Shown here: piece after piece, positions 9,673 through 21,997 of the stretch | Layout: each line of letters begins with the position of its first letter | Numbering within the stretch: the stretch's first letter is position 1 | From: Neopestalotiopsis rosae | Taxonomy: Eukaryota > Ascomycota > Sordariomycetes > Amphisphaeriales > Sporocadaceae | Assembly: GCA_023078685.1 (NCBI GenBank) | Contig: JALGAS010000001.1 | Coordinates: forward strand, 3,286,001 to 3,350,000 | Direction: 5' to 3' | DNA length: 64,000 nt | Made by a program: the position numbers and the translations under genes | Notes under the pieces: generated by a model | What the model was told of the DNA's origin: nothing | The model's input: only the letters and a program-made list of their open reading frames with translations | Databases searched by the model: none

Positions 9673-11712
9673 TCACTGCCATAAATGACGATAATTAGGA
9701 GGCTCCTCGCTTGGGTTCGGAGCCTGAGTGGTTGGGACAGGCGGGTCGCCACGGGGCTGCTGTGCGAGATTTGCTGCCGCTGCCTCTGCCCAAGGCTCCA
9801 TGACGGGGTGGCCAGGGTGCCTCGGCAAGGGCTGGTACGCGTAGCCTGGCTGTGTTTGGGTGGTTTGTGGGTGTCTAGCATGTGTGTAACTATCCTCTTG
9901 CCTCCAAATCGGCTGCGAGTAATGGTGAGTGTACTCGATCGTCCCGTGATGCATTACTGCATATGGGTTGAACTGGGGAACGGATGAAGTAGAGCTCGAC
10001 ATGTGGTGACCCGATGCCGCCAGTCCTTTTCCTTTGTGATCGTATTGCTGCCATCGGTACCTCGCTTGGTTTTCAGGCCCCAGGTAGGATGTTCGTGCTC
10101 CATTCGGGTCCCATATCGGTAGTCCATTTGGAGGCTGAGCCTCCCCTTGGGGTGTCCCACGGCAGTAGCCCGCAAGACTGCCATTGATACCAATAAGAGC
10201 CCAGGCAAAGACAGCCACATCACGAATGGACTGCATAAAAAAGTTGGTTGGTGGACCACCAGCGGCTTTGGCATGTTCTTGCAATGGCATATGCTGGGGC
10301 AGCAGCGGAGGCCTGAAGTGGTGGTACATCTCTGGAGGATAGTACGGCTGGATGGGCTGCTCTCCCCACGGTGCTGCAAACACGCCATTCTGGGAGCTGT
10401 TGGATGCTGAGGATGAATAGAGGTTGGGGATAAGAGGGCGTGCTTTGCGCAGGATCACAACTAGGCCATCCGATGTACACGAAACAACTGCCTCAAGCTC
10501 AAAAGGTTCAATCCTATCGCGCTGTCGTCTGTTGCCGTTTTGAGCAGCATCAGGAGCAGCTTCAGCAGCGGCAGCCACCGGCGCCTGCTGCCTGGATCGT
10601 CTGGCTTGCCTGGACGACCCCGCCCCAGGAGCAGAAGGCTGCGCCTGGCCATTTTGTCGGCTGTGACCATTGGACTGCTCAGCTTCGGCTCTAAAGGGCT
10701 CAGGACTTGTAGGCTCAGCCTTGATGACTGTATCGTCATCCAGGTCCATTGGCGAGCTGAGTTGTGCACCACCATCCGAGTCCAAGTCACTACTACTCGG
10801 GCTGTCGCCTCCATCGACACCATTCATTTCTTGATCTTCCTGTGCCTCAAAATCTTCCTCAGTGCGAGGATCACGGAACCAGAACCGCAAATATGCTATC
10901 GAGTCGTTCGACTTGGCGCTCTCGAGGCATCTCACGGCGTCAGGCAAACAATTGTTCGCAATACACTCGTAGAAGCTCTTGTGCAAGAGCTGGTCAGGCC
11001 TGAGCCCAAGAATCTGTGTGATCGCATCGGTCGCAAACATGATCGACAACGGTCTGGTGAACCGGTTGAGAATGAGAGCAGCCCTAGGCTCTCGTTCCAC
11101 CGGGGGCATCCTGAACTTGGGCGAAAGGTGTTCAAGCATGTGGTAACGAGGATCCCTTGGTGAGCTCGAAAAGATACGTCGAATTTCTCGTCCTTCAATG
11201 GCCCTTCCTGTGGTTGTGGTAAGTTGGCATGTTCTCGAAAGAGCAAGGGTTACAGGCATTCAACGTACTCTCGCTCTTTGGGCCTATTCGGTAGATACTG
11301 GTACATGCCACTAAAACGTCGTGGACCACAGTAAAACAGCATTCGCAGCTGATCCACTGCCCATTGCGATGCTGGATTCTGAGATAGTGAAGAGATGCAG
11401 CCTTGTCAAGCTTCACAGCCCTTCCATGGCCTTTTCTCGCCCACGGCTCGTCATCTGGGTGAAAATAGTCGAAGCATGATCTGCCCTGGACCTCGTGGGG
11501 TTCCCATCCGAGGATCTCGGTGACAGAGGCTGATACAAACAGAATATTTGCATCTGGCGACAAATCTAAGAGAAGTTCAGAACGTTAGTCAAGTATTTGC
11601 TGACCGACCTTCATGATTATTCATATATTTGGGATCCTGTCAAATATATACTGCAGTACTCACTGTGAATAGTCATGAACGTGTGTTCCATTGATCCAAA
11701 TTGCTCGTCCAT
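9673..11712 (-). CDS. Two-PAS-domain protein
   Basis: Three exons: 11712-11664, 11565-11269 and 11207-9673, all GT-AG and in phase; 626 aa. The first PAS domain covers roughly residues 10-115, with TEILGWEPHEVQG and FHPDD-like core motifs. A second PAS-like segment lies around residues 150-225 (ITQILGLRPDQLLHKSF), and then a long disordered tail. The tail carries an acidic Ser/Asp patch, an Arg/Gln/Ala-rich patch and a Pro/Tyr/His-rich end. I see no GATA zinc finger, kinase or LOV cysteine motif, so it is not a full White Collar protein. Role is likely sensory or as a transcriptional partner through PAS-PAS contacts; that is inference. The upstream region is long and rich in short ATG frames, which may reflect a long regulated 5' leader. 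Confidence 0.8.
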
Positions 11713-14700
11713 GTTGTTGGTGTATGTGTGATTGGGCTTTGAACTGTTATTTGGTGAAACGAGATGAGTTACTGTAGTTTATCCCAGACTTCTAGTTGCA
11801 AAGTTGAGTATAAGGTATTTGATGCCAGCACGATTAGTACGGACCGAAGGTCTTCTGGATGGTATCTGTATGGTCTTCCCAAACTGCTCCTCTAATAAGG
11901 GTAGTTATGGGACAAAGGCAAGTTCCGAGAATGAATTACCGCTAATCTCTCGGCTGCACAGGACGGAAAGGTAAACGAGGTGCTGGACGTCTAGGCCAGC
12001 AGGATGTCTCTGAATAGCCGAGTTTTGTATAACATGGGATCCCGCCGTCACGGTCAAAAAGGTCGAGAGTCGTCTCACGAGGGCCTCGCGGATGGTTCTT
12101 GTGCGAGGTTCTTGGACAGAGGAAGAGATTAGGAAAGACGGCAGTGTGCAGCACAGGACTTTGGGGGAAGGAAGGAAGTAGATAGATGTCTTCCGTCGAG
12201 TGGCCGGTTAATGGGACCTTCCAAGGTCACGGATGAGATGATTCCCCCAAGTGGCACAACGTTGCTTCGGCGCAAATGCAGTCGTACACGGGATGGGCGC
12301 GCAATGCAACTGACAACGGTAGCCAGTCAGAAGAGAAGCAAAAAATTGCTAGTCGTCGTGGCCTTGTGCAATAGCAAAAGTTGTGCAGCGCAATACAGGG
12401 CTGGTGGAAGGAGGAGATCAGACGGTTGCAGTGGCTGAGGAATTTCTTGTCAGCGTCGTCGTCGTTGTCGTCGTCAATAAAGGGCTGAACAGGTAAAGTA
12501 GGTAGGTAGTAAGCGGGAAAGTTGGTTGTCAAATATTCCGCAGATGACGGCAGAGAAGAAGTCTTTTGCAAGAATATTCTTGGACTTCGTTGGACGTGTG
12601 ACAAGCGCTCAAGCAAGTCAGGGTAGATGCTTGGAGGTTGCAGGATGAAAAGTGACAGAAAGTCAGTGAGAATTGTAGGTGAGAGGGAAATAATAGATGG
12701 GTCAATGAAGAGCTGAATAGATAGCGTGTAGAGAAGATGTGGACGGCAAGAGAGGATGCGGGCTTGCTCTTGATTTCGAACTGCGCAGCTTTGCAATGGA
12801 TCTGCCGGGTCTTTGTTCTCTTGCAATACTTTTGGAACTTGTCAAGTCGTGCTATGGGAGCAAGTAGCAATGCCAAATTTTGGCGATCTCATGGATTATA
12901 TGTACCCGTGGTCGTTGAACAAGCAGCAGCAGCAGCAGCAGACAAGCATCATTGGCAAGCAAGGCAAAAAAGAGGATAAAAAAGGTATATGTTATTTGGG
13001 TCTGATCCGTGACAAGACGGACATCTTGGTGCCCCGAGCTGGGTCTGGGTCTCTGGGTCTTCTTGGGTCTCTGGACGGTTGCTGTGCATTTCAATTACCC
13101 AGCTAGGCCCGGTACATCATTGACGTACCTGATCGCGTACCTACTGCAAGGCATTGTGGTAGCGTAGGGGGCCTAGGGGCACTGGTTCAACTCCACCCTT
13201 AGCTGCCGTTGGGCGTTGCCATCATTGATTCATTGGGTACCTAAGATGGGTAGAACAGGTACCTTCTTGGGGGCGGGAGGCTAGGTACATGAGGTCTCTA
13301 GTTTTTAGCGAGGGCACAAGGACCCAGGGCCCCAACAGCGGTTGACCATCTCCACACTCAATACCCTGAAATACCTCGACCTCGCCAGTCAAGTTCCCAT
13401 AACTTACCCCCCTAGTCATGACTGATGGGGACTCCCGCGCGCAAATGCATCATACTGCCTGCATATGGTTGGGTGAATACTCAAGAAAAAGCACCGAGTC
13501 CCTACCCATCGGAAGTTTGATAGATGGGCTCGCCGCGCATTTTGCGTACTTTGCTCCCCATGTCATGTATCTGCACAGTCTGCTTGTCTGCTAGGACTGC
13601 GAGGTTCATCTGAGGCTTGTCTGTCACCTTTGAATATACGTACATAGGTAGGCATGTATGATCACAATGGTTTGCTCCAGCTTTTTCCTGGCTTTGGCTT
13701 CTCCGGCAGATATCAATCCGAAGCCACTCAACCAGGGAGCCTTTGCAGATCACTCTTCAATATCAGCCACTATTCTACCCTCACGTGTATGCCTAATTGC
13801 AAGTGCTTATAATGATCCAGGGCGGATGTGGGCTCAAGGGCACTAAAAGGATTTCCCTTGCCAATATGCACGGATGTCCACGACGGGTTATTGAAAATAA
13901 ATTGTTTTCTTTACGGAGTATAGTGGAGTATTAGCAGTGAAAAAGCATAAACTGTACCGAGTTGCTCGGCACGCACAAACAACATTATATCTCAGTTCCG
14001 AGCATTGATCATTTTTCATTCTTGCATGTCTTGTGACCGAGGTATTGACAAGACACAAACGTGATTCAATTCATTCTGCCTAGATACCATGTGCGTCATG
14101 GCTATCCATGACTTTAGAAACCATGTCGTACGATGCCCCATTGTAACATTTCTGCAGTCAATTGTACTTCTCCATGAATTGAAAGCGTCTGCCGTGGTGG
14201 GTTCCAAACAACGTGATATTTTGGTCAGCATAATATCACATTTCTTCGTGGAGACGTGCCGTGGAAGTTTACCATAGTAGGAAGATATAGTCCTCGGAAT
14301 CGTAAATACGACTATAGGATTCATTAGGTATGCGGAGGTAAAGGTACTATTCGGGTAAACCTTGCGAGAAACCAGGGTCCAACGGAGCAGATGGCCAATT
14401 CCAGCATGGCAGTAAAAGCTCCAGCCTTCAGGGGACCCAAGAAATGGGATTCTTTACTTTTCGACAGGCGACGAGGCAGCTATCCGGCGCATGGGCACGT
14501 AAACCAGGTTCTCGGGATCTGCTGCAGGGCAAAGACAGTGCTGTCCAGATACTGCTGACTGCTGTAACAGCGCCAGCGTCGCTGTCGGCAGGTCGGTCGA
14601 TCGGTCGGTAGGGAAATAAGAGCTTGGCGAGAAGCAACATGTAAAACCCAAGCGAATCCAACTTTGGGCGTCATATTTGGTCATACAAGACTTGATTAAC

Positions 14701-17700
14701 ACCTGCATATACGCGGATGTCTGTCTCTTTTTTTGCCATTCACATATCATACTGGTTATGCAGTGCAGGCTTGATCAGAGGAGGAGAGAATAAGAGATGA
14801 AAAAGAAAACAGAATCGGATATCGGAGAAATGAGCAACGCTCCCCTCTGATTTTGCACCTACCACGTAAGGAATTTCAAGGCTTGATGCCATGTCAAATA
14901 GCTGCCAAAACTGCAGCACCGTTTTATTTGACAGGCTTGCCTTGACTGATTGTACAATAAATGCACAGAGAAGTAAAGTGTCGGAGAGTTCTCTAACCTC
15001 GAGGGTTTGCTCGCTGCTCTGAAGAGAATGACGCGAACTGAGACGACGTCTCACATTACTTCGCATCATCCATTTACAAGTATTGTCGTTGCTTTTTTAG
15101 GCTGTCTTTGAGAATGCTATGTCAGGAGGTTTTCTAGATGTCTTGGCAGACAGTGCAGGTGGAGCGGAATATTCCTCCCGCTATTTACGGCACTTGAAGA
15201 CTGACTTTTTGCAACTGTTTGATACCTTTTAGTGGCCGAGGCACATGATTTTCTTTACTACTTTCATTCCCTTGGTACTTAGCGACCGTTGACTAGAAGC
15301 AGCCAGTTGACTTTTGACGATTGTTTCACCCGTCAACTACCATTAGCGCTTCCGGCCAACGAGCCGAGCATTCTGACTAGAGGTTCGCTAGTTGGACGTG
15401 ATAGCAGGGATATTAGCAGCTACTTGACATTGTTCCTTACTAGCACGCGCTGAGAGCAGCAGTAAAACCACACATCGAGATCGTGGTCTGTTGCATCCCT
15501 CCCGTCAGCCGTGTTTGGCATCTTGATTGGCACCGTAGCGGTACAATCGATAATATCAACACATGTCAGTTTCTATCATGGCCGCGCAAGTTTATGTCAC
15601 TATTTATTTTCTTTCGAGTAATTGAATGGGATGTGAATGAAAATGATACAGATTTCAATGTCGCAACGGTATCGCTGTTCGATTCGGCCAATGAATCTCG
15701 ATTCGACCTTTGTTGTGGCTTGTATGCATCGCAGCCGACATGAAGTTGTTTCGGCCTTGTTGCGAGGCCTGACGTTGAATCTGACGCCGAAGTGCCAAAG
15801 ATCGAGGCGCATCCTCGAGGAAGCTGTGCATCGGGCCAATCAGCTGGAGATGCTCTGCAGCTCTTGACCCCTCCATCTCGGAGACTAGGGGGAAGGGCTA
15901 CGAGGGCTACGAGGGCTGGCGGGCTGGTGGACTGGGGCTGGAGAAACCTACCAGACTATCGGACGTGGGATTGTGCGAGGTTGTGCGAGGTGGTTCATGC
16001 AAATCACTCCAAACGGCAAAGGAAGGAAAGTATGATAGTAGTGGTCGAATCGAGAGCCAACCAATATAAATTCATTCTCGGCAAGTTGGGGTTTTCTTTT
16101 GCGCATTTTCGGACGCAATGCATGGGCTGAGGTGCCCGGCAAGATCTCGCATGGCAGCCACTGCCGATGGTCGTCGTCGGGATTACCTAGGTCTGAGGGA
16201 CGATCTTCAAGCACGGCGGAATAATACCACATTCGGTACCTTTCTACTATGCGTACAGCCTTACTAGTATCAATGATGACTGTTTGCTGTGAACATGGCG
16301 ATGTGAAGAAGCCAGAAATGTAGCCATAGTGGCAAACTACTTCATTGAGATGGCTATGATCATGCCTTAATAATAGTCCAGGAGCACTTCCTCACGGTCA
16401 CATCTATAGCAGGCTTCGAATGGGATACATGAGGCCATGCTTTGTTGAGAATTGACAGTCACAAGTTCACCCGGAATATGAGAGGAATGCGACTACAGTC
16501 AGTCACTGAAGCTCGCAAACAAACATGTAGAGAACTTGCGGCTGATGGCTAGCAGGTGAAAGATGCTCAGACCTCCACAGACATAAAGAAGAAATAAGCT
16601 TTTGCTCTTTATAATCTACTTTAATAGGAACATATATGTGGGAATCTCGAAGAAATTACCACAACATCACATACATCCTTTGCAGGTATTTGATAATCGT
16701 CAATGCCTTGCTGTTGCCCTTCTTCAACGGTACACTCGTGAATGTTCATATATCAAAGACATTTGCGAATTCACACCGATTAGGTAAGCGGTAAAAGTCG
16801 GGTCCAACCGTCCAGTGCAACCTTGAAAGCCTGTGCAAGGGCAGTGCCTATCTAGTCTAGGTACCTACATGCACTAATAAACACGCTGGAAGGAAAGTCG
16901 AGAACTAATCTTCAAGTACCTCATCAGGGTGCAGCAACTGTTCCTTCTTGTCTCCCCTGGAAGGAGCATTGATTGCTTTACTCGTGCGAACTCGCGAGAC
17001 AATCCCCCCAAAAAATAACGACAAGAAAATATCAGCAGTTTGCAACTCCGTTAAGATACATAGCAAACCCATTTTTGCCCCAGCGCATTGGACAGGACTC
17101 ACCAGCAATTAACATCATTTCTCTTGTGCTTTTTAGGCCCTGCCTTACGTTCTAGCATTGATTCGCCAATGTGTGTTATAACGTGCATACACTACACAAA
17201 CAAGCTTGAGCAGTAACTTGTATGAAGCAAGGTGCCGTTGGTTGTGGGCTATTGCCACTATCCACACAAGCCCAGACCCTACAACGGGTCGGTCATCAAT
17301 GCGACAGACTGCTATTTGGGAAACTCGAGAACCTGGCTTTCGTCTTGCCGGTGTATGATCAATAAATTGACTCAAAATTCCACAACTTACCATTCAGTCC
17401 ATATTCTCCTCTCATGCTTGGAGGTGGGCCGTTCACTGCCATCCACGAGCAAGGGAAGTGATACTGAACGACCAGGGTTGTGGGGGTGCAGCCACAGTCA
17501 TTGAACTTCCCGATTCCTGCAGGGAGGCACCAAACGTCGAGATCAATCACATTGATCACCACTATTCCGGGCTTGGCAACAGTCATTGGCACACACCCAG
17601 GGACACAACTCCACACGCCGAACCAGACCTTCACACCTGCATATTGACAATTCGAGGGTCCAAACATCCTGACATCCACATTCCCTAGACACGCAACTCG

Positions 17701-17735
17701 GGAATGCGCCCCGGTCCCGCTAGTCCCTGCTCACG
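11713..17735. other. Long gene-poor stretch between divergent PAS and EED genes
   Basis: About 6 kb with no convincing gene. It must hold both promoters and 5' UTRs. Many frames of 60-200 codons occur, but their composition is random-looking. A frame at 17359-17679 on the minus strand is Cys-rich and could be spliced, but I cannot support it. It is a reasonable place for long non-coding transcripts. Confidence 0.5.
12922..12941. repeat. (CAG)n microsatellite
   Basis: About 6.7 CAG units upstream of the PAS gene and outside any convincing coding frame. Confidence 0.9.
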
Positions 17736-19776
17736 ATGCCAACCGCTGTTGCTCACGACGAATGGGATCTTCCCCGGCTCAAAGCCTCCATCGCCTTCGA
17801 GGTATGGCCCTGTTCCATTTCATGGCCCAGACAACTGCCAGGAGCCTAGCGTCGTGTGCCGTATTGATCCTGATACCGACTGCTATAGGAGGAAAACCGC
17901 CATCATGATGATTCTGAAGATCCAGATACGGGTATGTTTGTTTGCAAGGGCTGCATCGGTATCCGAAAGACATGACAGACTAACCAACCCGACTTCCTCG
18001 GACGTATCACAGAATTCCTTGATGTCAAGTTCTATCCGTACCTAGAGCCCCAAGAGGATCCCATCTTTGCGGCCGTCAGTAAGAAACATGTAGGTATTTC
18101 GTCATTATGGACCGCTGCCAATGAACCATCCTGACCTTGTTTTGATGAGATTATCATTTATCGCCTGTCGAACACGGCAGCTTCTCCCGTACAGCTGATA
18201 CAGGTCCTACGAGACGACGATGTAAGTGCCTTGATCACGTTTCATTCTGCGTGAATTTGAGACGCTGATGCTAAACTAGGAAAATGCCAACAACTGCAGC
18301 TGTACCTGGAGCAGAGATTCCGAGACGGACGTCCCCTGGCTCTGTGTAGCCGGTTCAGACGCAAAGATCAAGGTATACGATGTGATCCATGGATCCTTGG
18401 TCCGAGTAAGATATCATCATTATGTGGTTGTGTATATACTTGACTGATGGATGAATAGTGCATTATTGGTCACGGAGCTGTGAGTCAAGCATCAGACCTT
18501 TAATCCCATCACTACTAACCTTAAACGAGGAAATTAACGATCTTGCCACATGTCCTACAAATCCTAGTGTCATTGCTTCTGCCTCACAAGATACCACTGT
18601 AAGAATTTGGAGCCTCGATGCTGTCGACCAGAAGCAGCCATGCCTGGCCATTCTCGGCGGAGAAGGCCACAGCTCCGGCCTTCTGACAACTGTAACATAA
18701 TCCTGCCCCATTCTTTCACACTTGACTAATTCGCTTCAGGCTTTTCATGAGTCTGGTCGCTACGTGCTCTCCGCCGGGCATGACAATTGTGTGTGCATGG
18801 TAAGGACTTGAATCATTTCTGGTGCCGTTGCTTCCGCTGATTCAGTTGCTCTACAGTGGACGTTGCCGGATTTTTCCAAGAGATCTCTGGACAAGAATCC
18901 TCCTCCTCCACCAGTGATAGTTCATTACCCTCACTTCTACACTTCAGAGGTTCATAGTGGGATCGTTGACTGGTAGGTCTCTAATCTCACACTGGCTACC
19001 TTTTCATCTGACATTCCAGTGTTGCATTTTACGGGGACTTGATTCTTTCCAGAGCATGTCATGAAGACATCATTGTTTTATGGAGAATTGAAGGCTTCTC
19101 TTCCAAGAACGAACCCCCATCAGCCAGCGAAGCACCCAGTACTAGCGACCCTGAACGCCTGACTCGATCAGCCTTTGTTCCGACGACAACTGCGGCAATC
19201 CCCCCATATGTTCGAATGATACAATTCCATACACCGGGAAGTGGTCATCAGTTTTATATGCGCTTCAAACTTTTCCACGATAAGGAGAAGCACCCTGTCC
19301 TTGCATTTGGAAATGCCCATTCGACCATCTTCTTTTGGGATCTCGCTAGAATTACGGCCTTTCATGACTTCATGACAGAGCTCAACAAGCCCAATCGAGA
19401 AACACCGCTTCACCGGCCAAGTTGGCTTCAACCTGTGGTTCAACGACAAAGAGCGGACCCCATCAGTAAACTACGAGCCGATGCCGAAGATAGAGATTCC
19501 GTCATTTCAGGACGTACGGGCAGTGACGTTGAGCCAGCCGCTACGAGTAACCATTACAGTCAGGAGACACTTGAGTCGTGGTATAACAGATACGATATTA
19601 AGCGCACAGACGAAGCACTGAAGGCTCATAGCGTAAGATCTATCAGCGTTAAGGATTTCATTGGAAGACAGGTTGCTTGGAGCCCATTAGGAGACTGGTG
19701 TGTTGTAGTTGGAAACAGGAATCTCGGAGTCGTTCTTGCTCGTTGGCAAAGAAAAGAAAAACCATTTGGCCATTAG
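17736..19776 (+). CDS. EED: EED, WD40 subunit of Polycomb repressive complex 2
   Basis: Ten exons in consistent phase: 17736-17801, 17889-17931, 18013-18089, 18150-18221, 18280-18405, 18459-18479, 18530-18691, 18740-18799, 18857-18972 and 19020-19776; 499 aa. The WD40 propeller matches EED blade by blade: LDVKFYPY, CTWSRD then WLCVAGSDAKIKVYD, INDLATCP then DTTVRIWSL, and IVDCVAFYGDLILSRACHE, equivalent to the DLILSKSCE segment of animal EED. It ends in a final blade with WSPLGDW. Family knowledge: EED binds trimethyl-lysine 27 of histone H3 and stimulates the EZH methyltransferase, spreading facultative heterochromatin in the nucleus. Low-complexity Ser/Pro insertions interrupt blades 5-7 in the last exon. 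The seventh intron uses a weak GTAACA donor. Confidence 0.92.
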
Positions 19777-19861
19777 CTTATTCTTCCAAGTAATACTTGC
19801 GCTCGGCTACATTGTCATCAAGACTTATCAATTCATTATCATCATGTCGTGTAGATTATGA

Positions 19862-21400
19862 CTACTGTCGTGATGTATCAACGTCTTCATCAGGTTCCAG
19901 GTACTTTGCAATCCATGGCTCAAGGGGTATGCCCCTCTCGGCCATTTTTTCGAACTGAAGTTTTGCTCTGTCGACTTCAGACTCCCACTTCCACACGGCA
20001 TCCCAATCCTCCTGACTTTGAACTTGATTTCGAACCCGCTCCTTGAGGGTCGTAAGTCTGAGCTCGTTGGTCGTGTACCCAATGAGATTGCAGCGGTGCA
20101 AGAGTCTGGTGGGCAGTTGCAGGTCGCCGATGAACAGCGACAGCATGCCCCGGAGGCGTAAAAGCTCGACGTGCGTCGTGTACGGCGCGGCCATCATGAG
20201 GTTGTCCATCCTCTCGGCAATCTGCTGGGCCGCCATGCGCGTCTCGTTCTGGATCTCGTCCCTCGCCGCGCACCGTCTCTGGGCCCGGTCCGCCTCGCGC
20301 CTTTGGGAGCGCCTTTCCAGACGAGCCTCGTAGTCGTCGCCGTCGTCATTTTCGTCATCATCGCCGTCTGGCATGTCGATTTCCCTATTGTTGTCGTCTT
20401 CGTCCTCATCTTCCAGAGCGGCCGACTCCTCTAGCCGGTGCAGCGCCCGCCTGTGCTCGGCGTCTACATTGTAGATCTCGATATTGTAGAGCGCCGGCCA
20501 AAAGTCGACGGCGCTGACGGAGCGCGTGAATTGCGCGTCGTAGGGATAGTGCTGGGCGAGCGTCTCGATGTAGTCGCGGACTTTTTGTATATTGTCCGCA
20601 GAACCCCAACGCGCGGGCGGTGATGGGCGACCATTGGAACCATCCGCTGCCGTGTCCGCATCTTCGTCATCATGATCGCGGCTCGAATCCGCTGCCGCCG
20701 CCGAAAAGTCACCGTCACCTTTGGCGCTCCCCTGTTTCGGACGCTTCTTTTTCTCGCCGTCGCGCATCAGAATCTCCGTCCCCAGCGTCCACATGTCGTT
20801 GAGGCGGACGTCGACGTGCCGGGTGCTCAGGAGGAGGCCAAAGGCCCGCTTGGCGCGTGCCATGTCGCCCTCGTGGATGCAGCGGTGCAGAATGGTCATC
20901 ATGGTGCTCATGTGCTTGAAGATGTCGGCGTGGCTGGACACGAGGTCGCTCCCGTCGCCGTCGCCGCCGCCGCTGCCCCTGGCGGACGACCGCTGCCGCA
21001 CCGTCTCTCCCTCCGTGTCAGTGGCGTCTGCTTCGGATTCGCTCGTTGCGCCCCCCGACGTCCTGCTCCGGCTTCTGCGCCGCCTCCGCGTCTCCCCTCC
21101 CGTCTGCCACCCTGGCGGTAGTGACCGGTGAGGGAACTTTGGGAACAACTTGGATGGCACCTCTTCGTCTGGCGAGAGACCCGCGACGGCAAACTGGCGG
21201 AGGGTGTTTGGAGAATGACTTCGGGGATTTATAGAGTCTGACGGCAGAGCCGAGGGCGTTGATGGTTCGTCATCTTGGGAGGAATGATCCTCGGGCTGTT
21301 CATCTCCTGCTCTCCTCTTGCGCTTGCGCGATAACCCCCTCTGGGCCGAGGTTGCTTGACGCCATATGGGCAATGGAAGAGCAAAAGGTCCGCCGACCAT
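19862..21400 (-). CDS. RRN11: RNA polymerase I core factor subunit Rrn11
   Basis: An intronless 512-aa frame. The frame continues upstream to 21571, but I chose the Met at 21400 because a conserved-looking FALPLPIWRQ segment starts there. Features: a basic nuclear-type patch after residue 25, a long Ser/Arg/Asp-rich disordered region, then an ordered helical domain beginning HADIFKHMSTMM with LHRCIHEGDMARAKRAFGLL. That is the repeat-like helix pair typical of Rrn11. A second acidic spacer and a C-terminal helical region follow. Family knowledge: Rrn11 with Rrn6 and Rrn7 forms core factor, which recruits Pol I to the rDNA promoter in the nucleolus. It ends 85 bp from the EED stop, tail-to-tail, so the 3' UTRs probably overlap. 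Confidence 0.8.
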   Translation of the reverse strand: MVGGPFALPLPIWRQATSAQRGLSRKRKRRAGDEQPEDHSSQDDEPSTPSALPSDSINPRSHSPNTLRQFAVAGLSPDEEVPSKLFPKFPHRSLPPGWQTGGETRRRRRSRSRTSGGATSESEADATDTEGETVRQRSSARGSGGGDGDGSDLVSSHADIFKHMSTMMTILHRCIHEGDMARAKRAFGLLLSTRHVDVRLNDMWTLGTEILMRDGEKKKRPKQGSAKGDGDFSAAAADSSRDHDDEDADTAADGSNGRPSPPARWGSADNIQKVRDYIETLAQHYPYDAQFTRSVSAVDFWPALYNIEIYNVDAEHRRALHRLEESAALEDEDEDDNNREIDMPDGDDDENDDGDDYEARLERRSQRREADRAQRRCAARDEIQNETRMAAQQIAERMDNLMMAAPYTTHVELLRLRGMLSLFIGDLQLPTRLLHRCNLIGYTTNELRLTTLKERVRNQVQSQEDWDAVWKWESEVDRAKLQFEKMAERGIPLEPWIAKYLEPDEDVDTSRQ

Positions 21401-21997
21401 GTTTGGCGATCTCGAACAAGTCACCAAGACCAGCCCGGCGCTAGCTTTTGAGTATGCAAAGTCTTCCCAACACGCCCTTGATAAACTTCCTCTTCGACGT
21501 GGGTTTTTCTTGGGTCTAGATAGCTGGTCAGTAAACTGCCAAACCAGCGCCTTCGTTTCACGACACATCACTTACATGCTGAAAAGTCAAGAGTTTGCTG
21601 CCACAAGAAGAGGTTTAAGAGTTTTTCAAAAACACATTTAGAGTCGCACTGCAGGGTAAATACGTAAACACGTAAGAAAGTCCACAAGAAGTGATTGAAA
21701 TTATGTAGACTGACATTTATTGCTTATTTCCATGCTGCTTTTCCATTTTTCATGACCTGCTCTTGCCATTGTCGCTTACCATGAAAAGTAATGCATGCAT
21801 AACAGGGTTTATTCATCTAAAGAGTCTGACAAGTCCAGAAATTCAATTGGATAGTCATGTGACTTGGTGGGTCCCCCCGGCACTGGCACTGGCGCTGGCG
21901 GCTTGCAACTTCATGAGAGCATCATTGGGTCTAGCTGCCCGTGCATTTCCCTCTACGTATCACGACTCCAATTCCAGCCATTGGACTCTCGCCCACG

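Noticed and set aside
12227..12826. 199-codon minus-strand frame upstream of the PAS gene
   Set aside because: Composition looks random, with no domain or conserved motif; more likely 5' leader or promoter sequence.
13140..13205. tRNA-like A and B boxes (TAGCGTAGG and GGTTCAACTCC)
   Set aside because: The boxes are too close together for a tRNA and no acceptor stem pairs around them.
15893..15926. Short tandem repeat of GGGCTACGA units
   Set aside because: Two to three imperfect units only; no sign of a minisatellite or coding repeat.
17359..17679. Cys-rich minus-strand frame before EED
   Set aside because: Seven Cys and a possible GTAAGT donor, but no signal peptide and no partner exon that I could find.
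20672..21121. Plus-strand frames of 136-149 codons across RRN11
   Set aside because: Antisense shadow of the GC-rich disordered region of Rrn11.
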